Source: Pelagomonas calceolata (lineage: Eukaryota > Sar > Pelagophyceae > Pelagomonadales > Pelagomonadaceae). From it: a DNA stretch of 64,000 nucleotides. The first letter of the stretch is position 1. Each line of letters begins with the position of its first letter. The stretch is taken from positions 5,112,501-5,176,500 of the forward strand of contig CAKKNE010000002.1 of the NCBI GenBank assembly GCA_918797485.1, given 5' to 3'. This document shows positions 46,376-55,880 of the stretch, piece after piece. The notes under the pieces were generated by a model. That model was not told where the DNA came from. It saw only the letters and a list, made by a program, of their open reading frames with translations, and made no database searches. The translations under genes were made by a program, and so were the position numbers.

Positions 46376-47773
46376 ATGGCTGCTACGACCTCGGCCGTCG
46401 CGGCGCACGCCGCCGCCACGGCCGACGCAACGGAGGAACAGGAAGAGAAGGCGCAGGACCCGCCTCCGCTCTCGCGCCAGCAGAGCTTCCTCCAGGGCGT
46501 GCCGCACTCGCCCCAAGGCGGCTGCTGCGCGCTGCTCCTCGACTCGCACGCGGTCTACCACGGGCTGGAAGACGATCCGGATGAACCTACATACATACCG
46601 ACATCCCTAGCCCAGAAGCTCTTTCTGATCCTCGAGGATCCAAACTACAATTGTACGGCGCAACTGGTGTCTATCGTGATACTGTTACTGATCGTGCTAG
46701 GATGTATCACGTATGTGATGGAGTCGATGAGGGCGTTCCAGTACGTGAAGGATCGGTGCGATCGGATGGACCCGAAGGCTGGTGATTGTGAACCGGTAGC
46801 AAAGCCCATCTTTTTCAGGATCGAAGCCGTGTGTATTGGCGTGTTTACGGTCGAGTACGTCCTACGAATTGTTTTAGTTGGCATAGTGCCAGAACAGTGC
46901 TGGAACCCGACGTCGAAGCAAGAGCGGCCTAGGTGGAAACGGTTGAGGGCGTACGCGCTGCAGCCGATGAACGTCGTGGATCTCGTGGCCATCTTGCCCT
47001 TCTACATCGGGTTGTTCGATCTTGGGGGAGGCGGTTTTGGGGTGTTGCGTATAGTGCGTCTCGCGCGAGCGCTGCGGATGGCTCGCTCACCTAAAGTGGC
47101 GGGGTCAGTAGCCGTCTTCGGCAAGGCCATGTACGCTTCCAGTCCAGCTCTTGGTATATTGTTCTTCTTCAGCATGATGGCCTTCGTGCTGGCCGGGTCG
47201 ATAATCTTTATGTTCGAACGCGGGCACTTCAGTACGGATGAGGCCTATCGAGATTTGTGTCGGAGATCAGAGCACGACTACACGCCGCATGGCTGTTATC
47301 TGCGGCAAACGACGGACGGCCTGCAGATGGAGGCGTCGCCATATGTAAACATACCTATCAGTATGTACTGGGTGGTCGTCACAATGACGACCACGGGCTA
47401 TGGCGATTTATATCCTACGTCGACCGGTGGCAGAATCATTTCCATCCTCGTCGTCTACATGGGCATCATCGCCATCGCGTTGCCCATTACCGTAATTGGG
47501 ACGAATTTCACGCGGGAGTACGACGCGTACCGCGAGATGGAACGGCGGCTCGCGGAGAAGAAGAAGCTGCGGTGGAAGGCTTCTTTGAGAAGGGTCGTGA
47601 AGAATACCCCGGGGGGAAAGGGCAAGGTCGGCGCGGCGCCGAGTCCGCCGGCGAAGAACCCCGATAAAGAACTGCTCGAGCAGCTGCGGAGCACGCTGCA
47701 CCAGCAAAAACTGGGCCTCGAGGAGATCAGCGCGAAGGTCGAGGGCATCGCGGCGCGCGTGCTTAAGACGTAG
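46376..47773 (+). CDS. Voltage-gated potassium channel (Kv type)
   Basis: 465 residues with six spans. S1 lies at about 95-114, S2 at 148-170, and S3 at about 199-214 (VVDLVAILPFYIGLF). S4 is FGVLRIVRLARALRMARSPK, with Arg every third residue (225, 228, 231, 234, 237). S5 starts near 255, and the selectivity filter TMTTTGYGDLYP (residues 337-348) is canonical. S6 (YMGIIAIALPITVIGTNF) has the Pro-x-x bend. The N-terminus is Ala/Pro-rich and has no T1 domain. The C-terminus is a coiled coil (EQLRSTLHQQKLGLEEISAK) that could tetramerise the channel in place of T1. K+ selectivity is well supported. Confidence 0.95.
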   Translation: MAATTSAVAAHAAATADATEEQEEKAQDPPPLSRQQSFLQGVPHSPQGGCCALLLDSHAVYHGLEDDPDEPTYIPTSLAQKLFLILEDPNYNCTAQLVSIVILLLIVLGCITYVMESMRAFQYVKDRCDRMDPKAGDCEPVAKPIFFRIEAVCIGVFTVEYVLRIVLVGIVPEQCWNPTSKQERPRWKRLRAYALQPMNVVDLVAILPFYIGLFDLGGGGFGVLRIVRLARALRMARSPKVAGSVAVFGKAMYASSPALGILFFFSMMAFVLAGSIIFMFERGHFSTDEAYRDLCRRSEHDYTPHGCYLRQTTDGLQMEASPYVNIPISMYWVVVTMTTTGYGDLYPTSTGGRIISILVVYMGIIAIALPITVIGTNFTREYDAYREMERRLAEKKKLRWKASLRRVVKNTPGGKGKVGAAPSPPAKNPDKELLEQLRSTLHQQKLGLEEISAKVEGIAARVLKT

Positions 47774-47824
47774 AAGACACTAGCCTTGTGGGGGCGCGGC
47801 GACGGCGTGTACACCGCGATCCTT

Positions 47825-47840
47825 CGGGACCGCGGTCCCG
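47825..47840. terminator. 16-bp perfect palindrome between convergent genes
   Basis: CGGGACCGCGGTCCCG lies in the 191-bp gap between the Kv channel and PdxT 3' ends. It may act in 3'-end formation or as a protein site; the position is the only evidence. Confidence 0.35.
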
Positions 47841-47964
47841 CGGCGGCGAGGCGGTCCGCCAGCGGATCAGCATGCCAACCACTCGCACTGGCACGCCGTC
47901 GCAGCGATCCCGGTTCAGAGGGCATCGGCACGGTGGCTAGGCGGCCTTAGATCTAAGATGCACA

Positions 47965-48799
47965 TTACTCCTTCTTCCGCTCGCGCACCATGTCGAGGAA
48001 CATGGCGTGCCAGCGCGAGTCCGACGTCAGCTCGGGGTGGAACGACGTCGCAAGGATGTGGCCCTGGCGCGCAGCGACGCAGACCTCCCGCTCACCAGAA
48101 GAAGACCCCTTGCGCTTCTTCTTGGCCGGCTCGAAGGCCTCGACGTGCGGCGCGGCGTCGCGCGACGGCGCCGACGTGACGGACGCCAGGGCCTCGCAGG
48201 TCGGCCCCCGCTTCAGGATCGCCGGCGCTCTAATAAATACGGCCGGCGCCGCGTCCGGAAAGCCCTCGAGGGGCAGCTCGAAGGACGAGACTTGCGCGCC
48301 AAAGTAGTTGCGGCAGACCGTGCAGTCGAGGCCGCCGACGAGCGCCTGGCCGCCCGCCTTCTGGCCGACGCAGTCGTCCGCCAGCAGGATGAGGCCCGCG
48401 CACGTGCCGTAGGCCGGCACGCCGTTTCCTACTGCCTCGCGCAGCGCCGGAAATAAACCGTCGCCCTCGGTCATGATGGCCTGTGCGTAAATCAACCAGT
48501 GACTCGGGTGCTGTCGATGTCGTGCATGAATCGCCGCGAAATTGATTTGTGCACTGGAAGGTTGCCATCGCCGTCGACTCGCCGCCCGGGAAAATCAAGC
48601 CGTCGACGCCCGCGACCTCCTCCTTGACTCTTATTTCCCTCGTGGCTGCGCCGAGCTTGTGCAAGACGTCGATGTGCTCCTCGACGCTGCCCTGCAGCGC
48701 TAATACGCCGATGAGGGGCTTGCCGTCCGTCGCCTTTTCGTCGTGCGGCGCGTCGCCTGGCCGGCGGCCCGCGATGCGGTGCGGTGCTGCCTCAGCCAT
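47965..48799 (-). CDS. pdxT: Pyridoxal 5'-phosphate synthase glutaminase subunit (PdxT/SNO), two exons
   Basis: PdxT hydrolyses glutamine and passes ammonia to PdxS, which builds vitamin B6. Exons 48566-48799 and 47965-48480 join across an introner to 249 residues. Motifs: PLIGVLALQGSVEEHIDVLH, LIFPGGESTAMA, the nucleophile AYGTCAGLILLADD, and the His-Glu pair ATSFHPELTSDSRWH. Splicing from the GC at 48565 gives 16 residues between GGEST and the L-R before the helix, as in Bacillus and plant homologues; the alternative GT donor would add four. An acidic insert (residues about 195-220, AKKKRKGSSSGERE) is unusual. The PdxS partner is not in this window. Confidence 0.93.
48481..48565 (-). mobile_element. 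Introner element acting as intron (pdxT)
   Basis: On the gene strand the element runs GTGCACAAATCAATTT to GGTTGATTTACGCACAG, with inverted ends AAATCAA and TTGATTT. Flanks GCAACCTT and GCCATCAT agree at 5 of 8 bases. A GC donor (85-base intron) fits the length of homologous proteins; a GT donor 11 bases further in is also in frame. Confidence 0.8.
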
Positions 48800-48970
48800 G
48801 ATTGTTGTGTTGCCGTCAGTGGCGCTGACTGCGTTGTTTACTTCGCTGCGAGACCCAACGGTGGTCGATATGTTGCAGCGGTCCTTCAGAGCAGCAGTAC
48901 TGGTGCTGCTGGTGCAATGGGACGGACTCTCCAAGCGAGACCACCGCGTTTGCCCTCGACACGCAGATTA

Positions 48971-48992
48971 TTAGCGTGATCAACACACTAGC
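48971..48992. promoter_or_regulatory. Recurrent near-palindromic motif, copy 13 (reverse orientation)
   Basis: TTAGCGTGATCAACACACTA then GC, 171 bp upstream of the PdxT start and 97 bp past the end of the DUSP gene. Only PdxT starts nearby. Confidence 0.6.
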
Positions 48993-49089
48993 CCCGCGGA
49001 AAGCTATCGAGGCAAGGCCAAAAGGATAAATATTTGGCCACGGCACGCCGTCGACGACGCGGGATATCATCAACAACAGAGATTACTCA

Positions 49090-50577
49090 TCACGGCCACT
49101 CCGCGTCGCTCGCGTCGCCGCGCGGCGGCAGCGCATCGTGCAGCGGCGACAGCGTCGGCAGCTCGCCCATCTCGACGGAGCCCGGTTCCCGCTGACGCTG
49201 TCCACCGAAGCACGTCGTCTCGTCGGCGTCGGACTCGTCCTCCTCGACGCGCGGCGGCGGCGCCGGCTTCGGTGGAGGCGCCGGCTTGCGCCGTAGGCGC
49301 GCCCGTCGGGACACGAACGCCGCAACCACGCTAGCAGCGACACACGGCGCCTGCTCCGCCGGCAAAGCGTACAGATCCACCGCGCCCCGCGCGCGCGGCA
49401 GCCGGACGCCGCCGCCGCCGTGGCACAGGACCAAATAGGCATACAACGACGGCCCGACGGCCCGGTAGTCGGCGCCGAGCTTCAAACCGTCACTCTTCAA
49501 CCGAGATGACGACAGCGGGCCCGGCGGTACTGGAGGCAGCTCGGGGTCGCCGCCTTTTGTTTCTGGTACTCCGTCACTAGGTTTTGGCGGGCTCCAGAAG
49601 GCCCAGGCGCGCCAGGTCGCGAGCCACCGTTCGTCGACGAGGTAGAGCACTTTCGACTTTGAATCGCCGGCCTCTAATAAGCGCGCGACGCGCGGCTCCT
49701 CTTCGCGCCACACGCGATCGGGATCTAGTTGGAGCACCTCCTCCAGGAGCATGGGGCTGTAGGCCCTCAATAACACGGCGGTAGCCCGATGCAACGATTG
49801 GAGCCGCCTTGCGATAACACGGCCCGCCACTGACGGCGCCTCGGGTTGGCGCGAGCGGCAGGCCTTGTCGATCGGAGATGAAACGGCGCAGAGCTTCGCG
49901 ACGCGTCCGTGGCTGTCGGGGTCCGCCCGCAACAGCTCGGCGAGCTCCCTCGTTAATATCAATGATAGACTTCGTTTGAGGAACGCGCCGGACACGCCTC
50001 TGGCGACTGAGGTGCGCCCGCAGTAGCGCACCTCGAAGTCAAATCTCAGGTCCATCGCCGTCGGCTCGGGACCCACGGAAGGACCTTGCGCCGCGACAAG
50101 AGCCCGCCGCGCGCCGACGCAGCGCACCGCGATCATCGTGGACGCGCGTTTTGGGGAAGAGCGCTTTTGAGTCAAAGGCCTTAAAACGTGGAGCAGATCG
50201 CAGGGCCCGCCGTCGAACGCGCCGTCGTGCACTAATGACGACATCCGCCTCTCCAATTCACCGGACGTGCGCCTTGCTTTGGCATCCAGTAAAGCGTGGG
50301 CCACGAGGGCAGCAGCGTGCGCTCTTGGTGGTTTTTTGCCTAGATTATTTGTGAGTGCTCTTGAAAACACGCCCTGCCTCGCTAGTAATCGCACGCAGTT
50401 CAGCCGCAATCTATCGCGCGCGACCCACGGTGGCGCGTTCTCGGGGACGTCGAGGATGGCGTGCGGGGCCTGCACCGCGTTGAGGATGCTGCTCGTGAGG
50501 TTCGGTTGTATGTGGTCCTCCTCTATCACATCTCTGTCGTCGCCGCAGATGGCGTCGAGGAAGGAGAAGTCGGCCAT
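49090..50577 (-). CDS. DUSP-domain protein without a protease domain
   Basis: 495 residues starting MADFSFLDAICGDDRDVIEE. A DUSP domain, found in ubiquitin-specific proteases, is readable at about residues 310-400: KVLYLVDERWLATWRAWAFW, PGPLSSSRLKSDGLKLGADY, then YAYLVLCHGGGG. The N-terminal 300 residues are helical, with RDRLRLNCVRLLARQGVFS and a conserved-looking RKRSLSLILTRELAELLRAD-like region that I cannot assign. The tail is acidic and proline-rich. With no USP Cys or His boxes it may recruit rather than cleave ubiquitin substrates. Confidence 0.7.
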   Translation of the reverse strand: MADFSFLDAICGDDRDVIEEDHIQPNLTSSILNAVQAPHAILDVPENAPPWVARDRLRLNCVRLLARQGVFSRALTNNLGKKPPRAHAAALVAHALLDAKARRTSGELERRMSSLVHDGAFDGGPCDLLHVLRPLTQKRSSPKRASTMIAVRCVGARRALVAAQGPSVGPEPTAMDLRFDFEVRYCGRTSVARGVSGAFLKRSLSLILTRELAELLRADPDSHGRVAKLCAVSSPIDKACRSRQPEAPSVAGRVIARRLQSLHRATAVLLRAYSPMLLEEVLQLDPDRVWREEEPRVARLLEAGDSKSKVLYLVDERWLATWRAWAFWSPPKPSDGVPETKGGDPELPPVPPGPLSSSRLKSDGLKLGADYRAVGPSLYAYLVLCHGGGGVRLPRARGAVDLYALPAEQAPCVAASVVAAFVSRRARLRRKPAPPPKPAPPPRVEEDESDADETTCFGGQRQREPGSVEMGELPTLSPLHDALPPRGDASDAEWP

Positions 50578-51228
50578 CTTTCGTCGCGCTCTGCAGCTCT
50601 GTATTGTGGTCTCTTGGAGTTACGGCAGTACAGCGGCGTCGGCGGCGCTTTGGACACTCTGAGCGCTGTGGAGCTGTGTTGGGCCGATGAGATATGTCTA
50701 CTCTGCGTTCAGCTTCACTGATTAGGTCGTTATAGCACCGTTCTACGCTGCGCCGAGCTTGCTTTGCTATTCCTAGTGCCTTACATGCCGCTAGCAAAAT
50801 TTTGGTTTGGGAGGACTCCCTCGGAGCCAGGGAGCGTTCCTTTTCCCCCTTGCGAGCGATTCTTTGAGCTTTTGTGAACCTCATTTTATAGTCGCCGCAT
50901 TTTGGAGACGGGCTTAATTGCAGCCTAGCTCGCTCATCGTGCATTGCCGTGTCGACAGAAGTTGCGTACGCTATTAGAAGTGATTGAGCCAGCGGTGGAG
51001 AAAAAATCGAGGCCGCGCGAGTCGCGGCGGGGCTAATAAGCGGCCTCTCTCGCTGACTGCTTGAGCACCGCCAAGCGAGCAGCGCGCGGGCCCGCCGTGC
51101 CGCTGGACCCGACGCCAGCCGACGAGAGGCCGCCGCGGCAATACGCGCTCCTCACAACCGTCACATTCACCCTTCTCGAACGCAGGTCGAACGCCGCACG
51201 GAGACGCCGCGCGGCTGAGACGACAAAT
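50578..51228. other. 651-bp divergent intergenic region DUSP/uS17
   Basis: It contains one full motif copy (50773-50796). The last 170 bp are open in the uS17 frame (from 51061), which may be translated leader or an upstream exon. The rest shows no repeat or gene. Confidence 0.45.
50773..50796. promoter_or_regulatory. Recurrent near-palindromic motif, copy 14
   Basis: CCTAGTGCCTTACATG then CCGCTAGC, 195 bp upstream of the DUSP gene on the minus strand and 432 bp before the uS17 ATG. Confidence 0.7.
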
Positions 51229-51868
51229 ATGCCGCAGGCTCATCGGGAAGCCGATCAGACCGAGAAGGCGTACCAGAAGCAGGACGCCGTGTTCCTCGGC
51301 CGCAAGCGCACGCTCGCGAAGAAGAGCAAGAAGGGTTTGAGGTATGTCCGCAACGTCGGCCTCGGCTTCAAGACCCCCAAGCTCGCGCTCGAGGGCTCGT
51401 ACGTCGACAAGAAGTGCCCCTTCACGGGCAACGTTTCTATTAGAGGACGCATCCTGAAGGGTATGGTCATCTCCACGAAAATGACGCGCACCGTCGTCAT
51501 CCGCCGGGACTACCTGAACTGGTGCGGCAAGTACCGTACTGCTACCGCGTCTTAACCGCCCATTTCCGCCGACGACGACGTCGAGGCGTCGCGTCGATGG
51601 CGTCAATGGCACCGCCGCAACGCGAGCGGGGCGCTCTCGTGATCCGGCCAGTATTCCTCACCGTCCATTCCACGCAGGCCGTTTCGAGAAGAGACATAAG
51701 AACATGTCGGTCCACGTCTCGCCCTGCTTCGAGAACGTCAAGGAGGGCGACATCGTGACCGTGGGCCAGTGCCGGCCGCTCACGAAGACGGTGCGCTTCA
51801 ACGTGCTCACGCACGAGCCGTCGGTGAACGAGGCGCTCAACGTGAAGAAGGTCTTCCGCGTCTTCTAG
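51229..51868 (+). CDS. RPS11: Cytosolic ribosomal protein uS17 (RPS11), two exons
   Basis: Exons 51229-51535 and 51678-51868 encode 165 residues. Signature: [56 protein letters not shown], then across the intron [20 protein letters not shown] and [14 protein letters not shown]. The joint [11 protein letters not shown] is the conserved wording in eukaryotic RPS11, which fixes the GT-AG intron 51536-51677. The start is [13 protein letters not shown]; most homologues begin at the Ala-Asp-Gln-Thr-Glu, so the first seven residues are extra or an upstream exon exists. Confidence 0.95.
51536..51677 (+). other. 142-bp intron of uS17 with an introner-like internal box
   Basis: Donor GTACTG, acceptor TCCATTCCACGCAG. 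The acceptor end resembles the introner terminus GATTTCCACACAG, and the intron holds GTCGCGTCGATGGCGTC (51588-51604), a box also present inside two clear introners. It may be an old introner that lost its 5' TIR. Confidence 0.5.
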
Positions 51869-52064
51869 AGGAAGAGGGTAATTGTTCGGTACGTTAGTCT
51901 TGCCTTGTCACAGCGACGGCATGGAGCTGGGCCAGTGTCGCGTCGATGGCGTCGGTGGGACCACCTTGTTTTGCGGCGGTTCGTTATCTGTTACGGTGCT
52001 AGGGCTAAGGAGACACCGCGCGTCGCCGATTCAAATTGCCCGATAGCTCTAAAACCTAGTATGT

Positions 52065-52088
52065 CTAGGCGCGCTAGGGTCGCTGCCA
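52065..52088. promoter_or_regulatory. Recurrent motif, diverged copy 15
   Basis: CCTAGTATGTCTAGGC then GCGCTAGG keeps both CTAG arms at the right spacing but not the TTACA core. It is 637 bp upstream of the lipase gene. Confidence 0.3.
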
Positions 52089-52282
52089 AAACTTTGCTTT
52101 GCGGGAGCTATTGAACCGGTTACGACTCTTGTTCGCGCCTACTGTGTGACACCACAAGCAACCCTGATAAGAGCAGCGGGTCTACTACAACCTGCGCGCC
52201 ACCCGTACAATTAGACCAATAAGCTCACTCGCTGTGCAGCAGCCGAACGCGTGCCGTGAGCGCCCGCGCGGAAATGACCCGT

Positions 52283-52309
52283 AACACACACGCACGCACG
52301 CACACACAT
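52283..52309. repeat. CA/GCAC microsatellite
   Basis: An ACACAC/GCAC alternation of about 27 bp in intergenic DNA; purine-pyrimidine alternation can adopt Z-form. Confidence 0.7.
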
Positions 52310-52725
52310 GTAGCAATAGAAGATTCATAACCGCGTGGACGGTCGCGTGCCGCCGCCACCAATGCGGCAGCGCGCAACAAAATCCCGCGGGAGACTTGAC
52401 AGGACGCTCGTACTGGGCCGCCGCGGGGCGCCGCGCAAAACGTCCGGCCCCGTCGCGGCGGTCCGTTAAACGCGCCCGACACTCGCAGGTTTCAACCGAC
52501 GCCGCACGGCCGAAAAACGCGTCCGCCGCCGAGCAAAAAAAAAAAACTTCGACAGACCCCAGGGACGAAAGAACGAAAGGACCTCGCGCAGGGGTTTGGA
52601 CGCCTAGAAATAGGCGCGTGAAACGAACACATATGCAAACGTTTACTAGGGCCGAGGGGTTTCTGTCTTACACATACCGAGAGAGGAGTCAAGGCTCGTC
52701 ATGACGCGTCTCGCGCACAGGCAAA

Positions 52726-54917
52726 ATGGACATGTTAGGAGCCATGGGCCGGTCGGCCATGCGGTCGGGATCCATGGCGGCGCGAGCGGCCACCCAGGCC
52801 GGCGCCGCGGCCGTCGATAATGTTAGCTCAAAAGTCTGCGAGCGCTGCGGCGACACCAAAACGGGCTTTCGACTGACGACGTGCCCGTGCTGCGAGCGGA
52901 AGATCTGTGGGAGCTGTGGCGTCAAGGTCGTCGTGCCATCACAATGTGCCAAGTCTGGTGAAGGATGCGAGAAGGTGTCCTGCAAGGAGGAGTGCGCTCC
53001 TAGGTGTGTCGAAGTAGCTAGACAGATGTTCAGCGACGCGCTGAAGGCTTCTGTGGATGCGAACGTCGATTCCATATTAAACGGCAAGGACGACTTATTT
53101 GAGCGGCCGGACAAACCTGTGGTGGATGTCTCGGCGACGGCGTCCGCGAGGCGACTCTTACCGTTAGCCCTGAAGGCTGTGGAGTTGGCGGGCTACTCGG
53201 AGGTCATTTATGCTTACAAGCTCGCGGAGGGCGGCATCGTCGCCGCGCTGCTGACGCCGACCTTCCGCGTCTTCGTCGAGCGCGTTTTACCGATGCTGTC
53301 CAAGCACATCGAACGCGCGGGCGCCGAGATGGACACGAAGAAGAAGGGCGCGAAGGAGGCGGAGCTGGCTTTACGTTTATATTATCTAGCTTGCGGGGAG
53401 GCCGTGAAAAGGTTAAGTCATCCGCCGGACGAGGCGAAAGGCTCGCCCGCCTCGTCCAGGGAATTGGACTCGCTCGGCGCCTACGTCGGGCCGGCGCAGT
53501 GGCTCTACGCTGCTCATGAGTTAAGAGCACCGCAAGCGACGGCGGCGTGGGGCGCGTGGTACGTCAGTCGCTTGTGTCGGGCGGACGGCTGGCGGCTCGT
53601 CGCGTGTGTCGGGGCTTCTCGAGCTGAAGATTTTCGATTGGCGGTGCCGGGGTTGCCTCCCGTGCGGTTCCCGGCCTGGTGCTTGGCGTGTCGGGGCAAG
53701 GAGGCGGTCCTAGCCTTCCGCGGGTCGACGTCGCCGCAGGACTCTGCGTGGAAATCAACCAGTGAGTTAGGTTATCCACGCCATCGAGCAGATGCAGTTA
53801 CGGTGGGCACCCCGAAATTTGATTTCCACACAGGCAAGACTGGGCCATCAACAGCGAGTGTGATGAAGTAGCAATCTGCCACGAGAACGCTCCGAGTGAC
53901 TGGTCCGCCCACGGCGGCATGGTGCGGGCCGCTCGCGCGATTTTGTATGATTGTGGGGCCGCCTCAGCTGTTGCGAAGCTAAGGGCGAATGGTTTCCGAG
54001 TGAGATGTATAGGCCACTCCTTAGGTGCGGGTGTGGCCGCCCTAGCGACGACGCTGCTGAATCTCGACGACCCCTCGCACCCGCAAGTGACCGCTTCCCT
54101 CTATGCGGTGCCCGCATGTGCCTCACCAGCATTGGCCGAAGCGCTTAAGGAAACTGTAGAAGCAGCTATCCTGCGGGACGACGTCGTACCTAGATTATCG
54201 GAAAAACACTGCGCGCGACTCGCTAGAGAGGTGGTGGCGGACGACGCGCACTACCGCGAGGCCTTCGCGAAAGATCGGGCCGCGTATACGCGGTACTGCA
54301 ACACGCTCGGTAAGAAAGAAGGCATGGTCCACGCGAGTGAGGAGCCGCCGACGCCGCCGCCTCCCGTCCAAAAGGTGGAGCCTGTCAGGCTGCTCTCGGA
54401 TGATGATGTTAGGCCGCTCGTGCCGCCCGGGCGGCTCGTGTTCTGCCAGGGGCGCGACGGGGTGTTTGAAGCTCAATCAGCAGATTACACTTTGGAACCC
54501 TTGCAAGCGGTGCAGGTGACGCCGCGGGCCGTCGACGACCACTCGCTGGACGCCATCGCTTTTTCTTTGCGAGCCGTCAAGGCGCGGCGCGGGTCATCAC
54601 CAATCGTGAAGCCCGCACCATTAGCGCCAGCGAAGGTTGATGAGAAGTGGGTGCCGTGCTCCGTCTGCGGGTCGGACGTGACCTGGACGTCGTCCGTCCG
54701 CGGCAGCGACACGGCGCGCGCGTACTCGACACACCACTGCCGCGCGTGCGGTCAGGTGGTCTGCGCCTTCTGCGCGCCGGCGGCGGATTCCGTGGCTGCG
54801 GATGCCTTGGGCGAGACGCTGACCCTGCCGGACAAGCGCGTGACGCTGCCGTCCCGAGGTTGTCTCGGGCCTGTGAGGGTGTGCCGGCCGTGCCACTTCC
54901 GGGCCTACGACCTCTAA
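52726..54917 (+). CDS. Class 3 lipase flanked by two FYVE-like zinc fingers, two exons
   Basis: Exons 52726-53735 and 53834-54917 give 697 residues. An N-terminal Cys cluster (VCERCGDTKTGF, CPCCERKICGSCG, CKEEC, residues about 37-90) looks like a FYVE/zinc-ribbon finger. The lipase core has RGSTSPQDWAINSE after splicing (family pattern R-G-x-x-S-x-x-x-W), the nucleophile elbow RCIGHSLGAGVAALA, and a likely Asp in ILRDDVVPRL. A second, better FYVE-like finger ends the protein: CSVCGSDVTW, STHHCRACGQVVCAFCAP, VRVCRPCHFRAYDL. FYVE fingers bind PI3P on endosomes, so an endosomal or vacuolar lipase is inferred. Confidence 0.85.
53736..53833 (+). mobile_element. Introner element acting as intron (lipase gene)
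   Basis: TIRs GTGGAAATCAACCAG and AATTTGATTTCCACAC. The target duplication GCAGGACT/GCAAGACT agrees at 7 of 8 bases. A GC donor at the duplicate start and terminal CAG acceptor (98 bases) restore SPQDW, matching the spacing in class 3 lipases. A GT donor 12 bases further in would insert SAQD. Confidence 0.9.
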
Positions 54918-55149
54918 TTCCCCACGTCCCTTGTGCGTCGTTGCGACGATGGCGTGACCGTGGCTTCTACACCACATCCACGCCGTCGCGGCGGCGCCTA
55001 CGGACTCCGCGAACGCGCGGCGACGGCGCGCTCGCGAGATTCCTCCCCGCCGTTTTTGTTTAAACTTTTTACTACGGAGCGTTGCCAGTGCCGTCCACGC
55101 CAGGGCACACAGATGGACACGCCCCATTTTTTTGCTACACTTACTTATA

Positions 55150-55173
55150 ACATATCCCGCCGACGGGATATGT
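55150..55173. terminator. Perfect 10-bp hairpin at the meeting of convergent genes
   Basis: ACATATCCCG, loop CCGA, CGGGATATGT. It lies 232 bp after the lipase stop and touches the stop codon of the convergent gene at 55173. Its form recalls a 3'-processing stem-loop, but no such role is known here. Confidence 0.4.
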
Positions 55174-55880
55174 CACCGCTCCGCTCTTAAATATTCCCGC
55201 GCCCGAGCTTCGACCCGTTTCCGCACGACGACGAAGCCGATGTCCCTTTTTTTATCCTTCATCTTCTTGAGGGGCATGGGGTTGCTGTCCGCCAGCGTCT
55301 TGAGCGAGTCCTCGCCCGAAGCATCTATGAGTCGATCTTGTCGGGAGATCTCGCGATCCACCGCGTTTTGTTTCAACCACTTGTTGTGGCCTTCGATGCG
55401 CTTCTCGTGCTTGTGGAGCCACGACCGCGTGCCGTCGTGGATATTCGCCAATTGATTATAGGCCGCCGTAGGCATGACTTCCAGCTCGAGACCGGGCAGG
55501 TCTTCTTTATTCCTTTTTTGTTCCTCGACCGCCAACTTGATCTCGTGCTCGTCCATGCCCTTCTTCGCTAACCGTAGAGTTCGTCGTCGCTGGTGGGGCG
55601 TTTGCGTCGAGCCAGGAAATTGTTCGTGGGACAAAATAACCGTTTCTTTCTTGTCGACCAACTCCTCCAGGTCCTTCTTCATGCGCTCAAAGTCCTCCCT
55701 CTCGGAACCGAAGGCTATGCGTTCGCACTTTTCGTCGCTGACACTTTCCCGGAATCGCCGCTTGCACCGTTCGCAGAACTCGACCTCGCCTCTACAATAT
55801 TTGCAGGGGCTCATCCGACCGGTGCTCTTCGTTGACGCCGTGGAGGCGGTGCTGGCCGTCTTGGAGATGGTGCTGGCCAT
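55173..55880 (-). CDS. Unrecognised zinc-ribbon and coiled-coil protein
   Basis: 235 residues from MASTISKTASTASTAS (Ser/Thr-rich start). A Cys4 cluster, CKYCRGEVEFCERCKRRF, at residues about 26-43 suggests a small zinc ribbon. The rest is strongly helical and charged (ERMKKDLEELVDKKETVI, KLAVEEQKRNKEDLPGLE, WLHKHEKRIEGHNKWLKQ). The frame stays open upstream to 56195 with low-complexity Arg/Pro text that I do not count as coding. No family is recognised; a nucleic-acid or protein scaffold is possible. Confidence 0.65.
   Translation of the reverse strand: MASTISKTASTASTASTKSTGRMSPCKYCRGEVEFCERCKRRFRESVSDEKCERIAFGSEREDFERMKKDLEELVDKKETVILSHEQFPGSTQTPHQRRRTLRLAKKGMDEHEIKLAVEEQKRNKEDLPGLELEVMPTAAYNQLANIHDGTRSWLHKHEKRIEGHNKWLKQNAVDREISRQDRLIDASGEDSLKTLADSNPMPLKKMKDKKRDIGFVVVRKRVEARAREYLRAER

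Larger units (their letters stand above)
51869..52725. other. 857-bp intergenic stretch, the longest in the window
   Basis: No convincing gene. It holds a second stand-alone GTCGCGTCGATGGCGTC box (51937-51953), a diverged motif copy (52065-52088), a CA/GCAC microsatellite (about 52283-52309) and a 12-base A run at about 52535. Frames that cross it (for example 52396-52704) have no protein-like features. Confidence 0.5.

Noticed and set aside
50974-51612. 212-residue minus frame opposite uS17
   Set aside because: Antisense of the conserved ribosomal protein exon; no features of its own.
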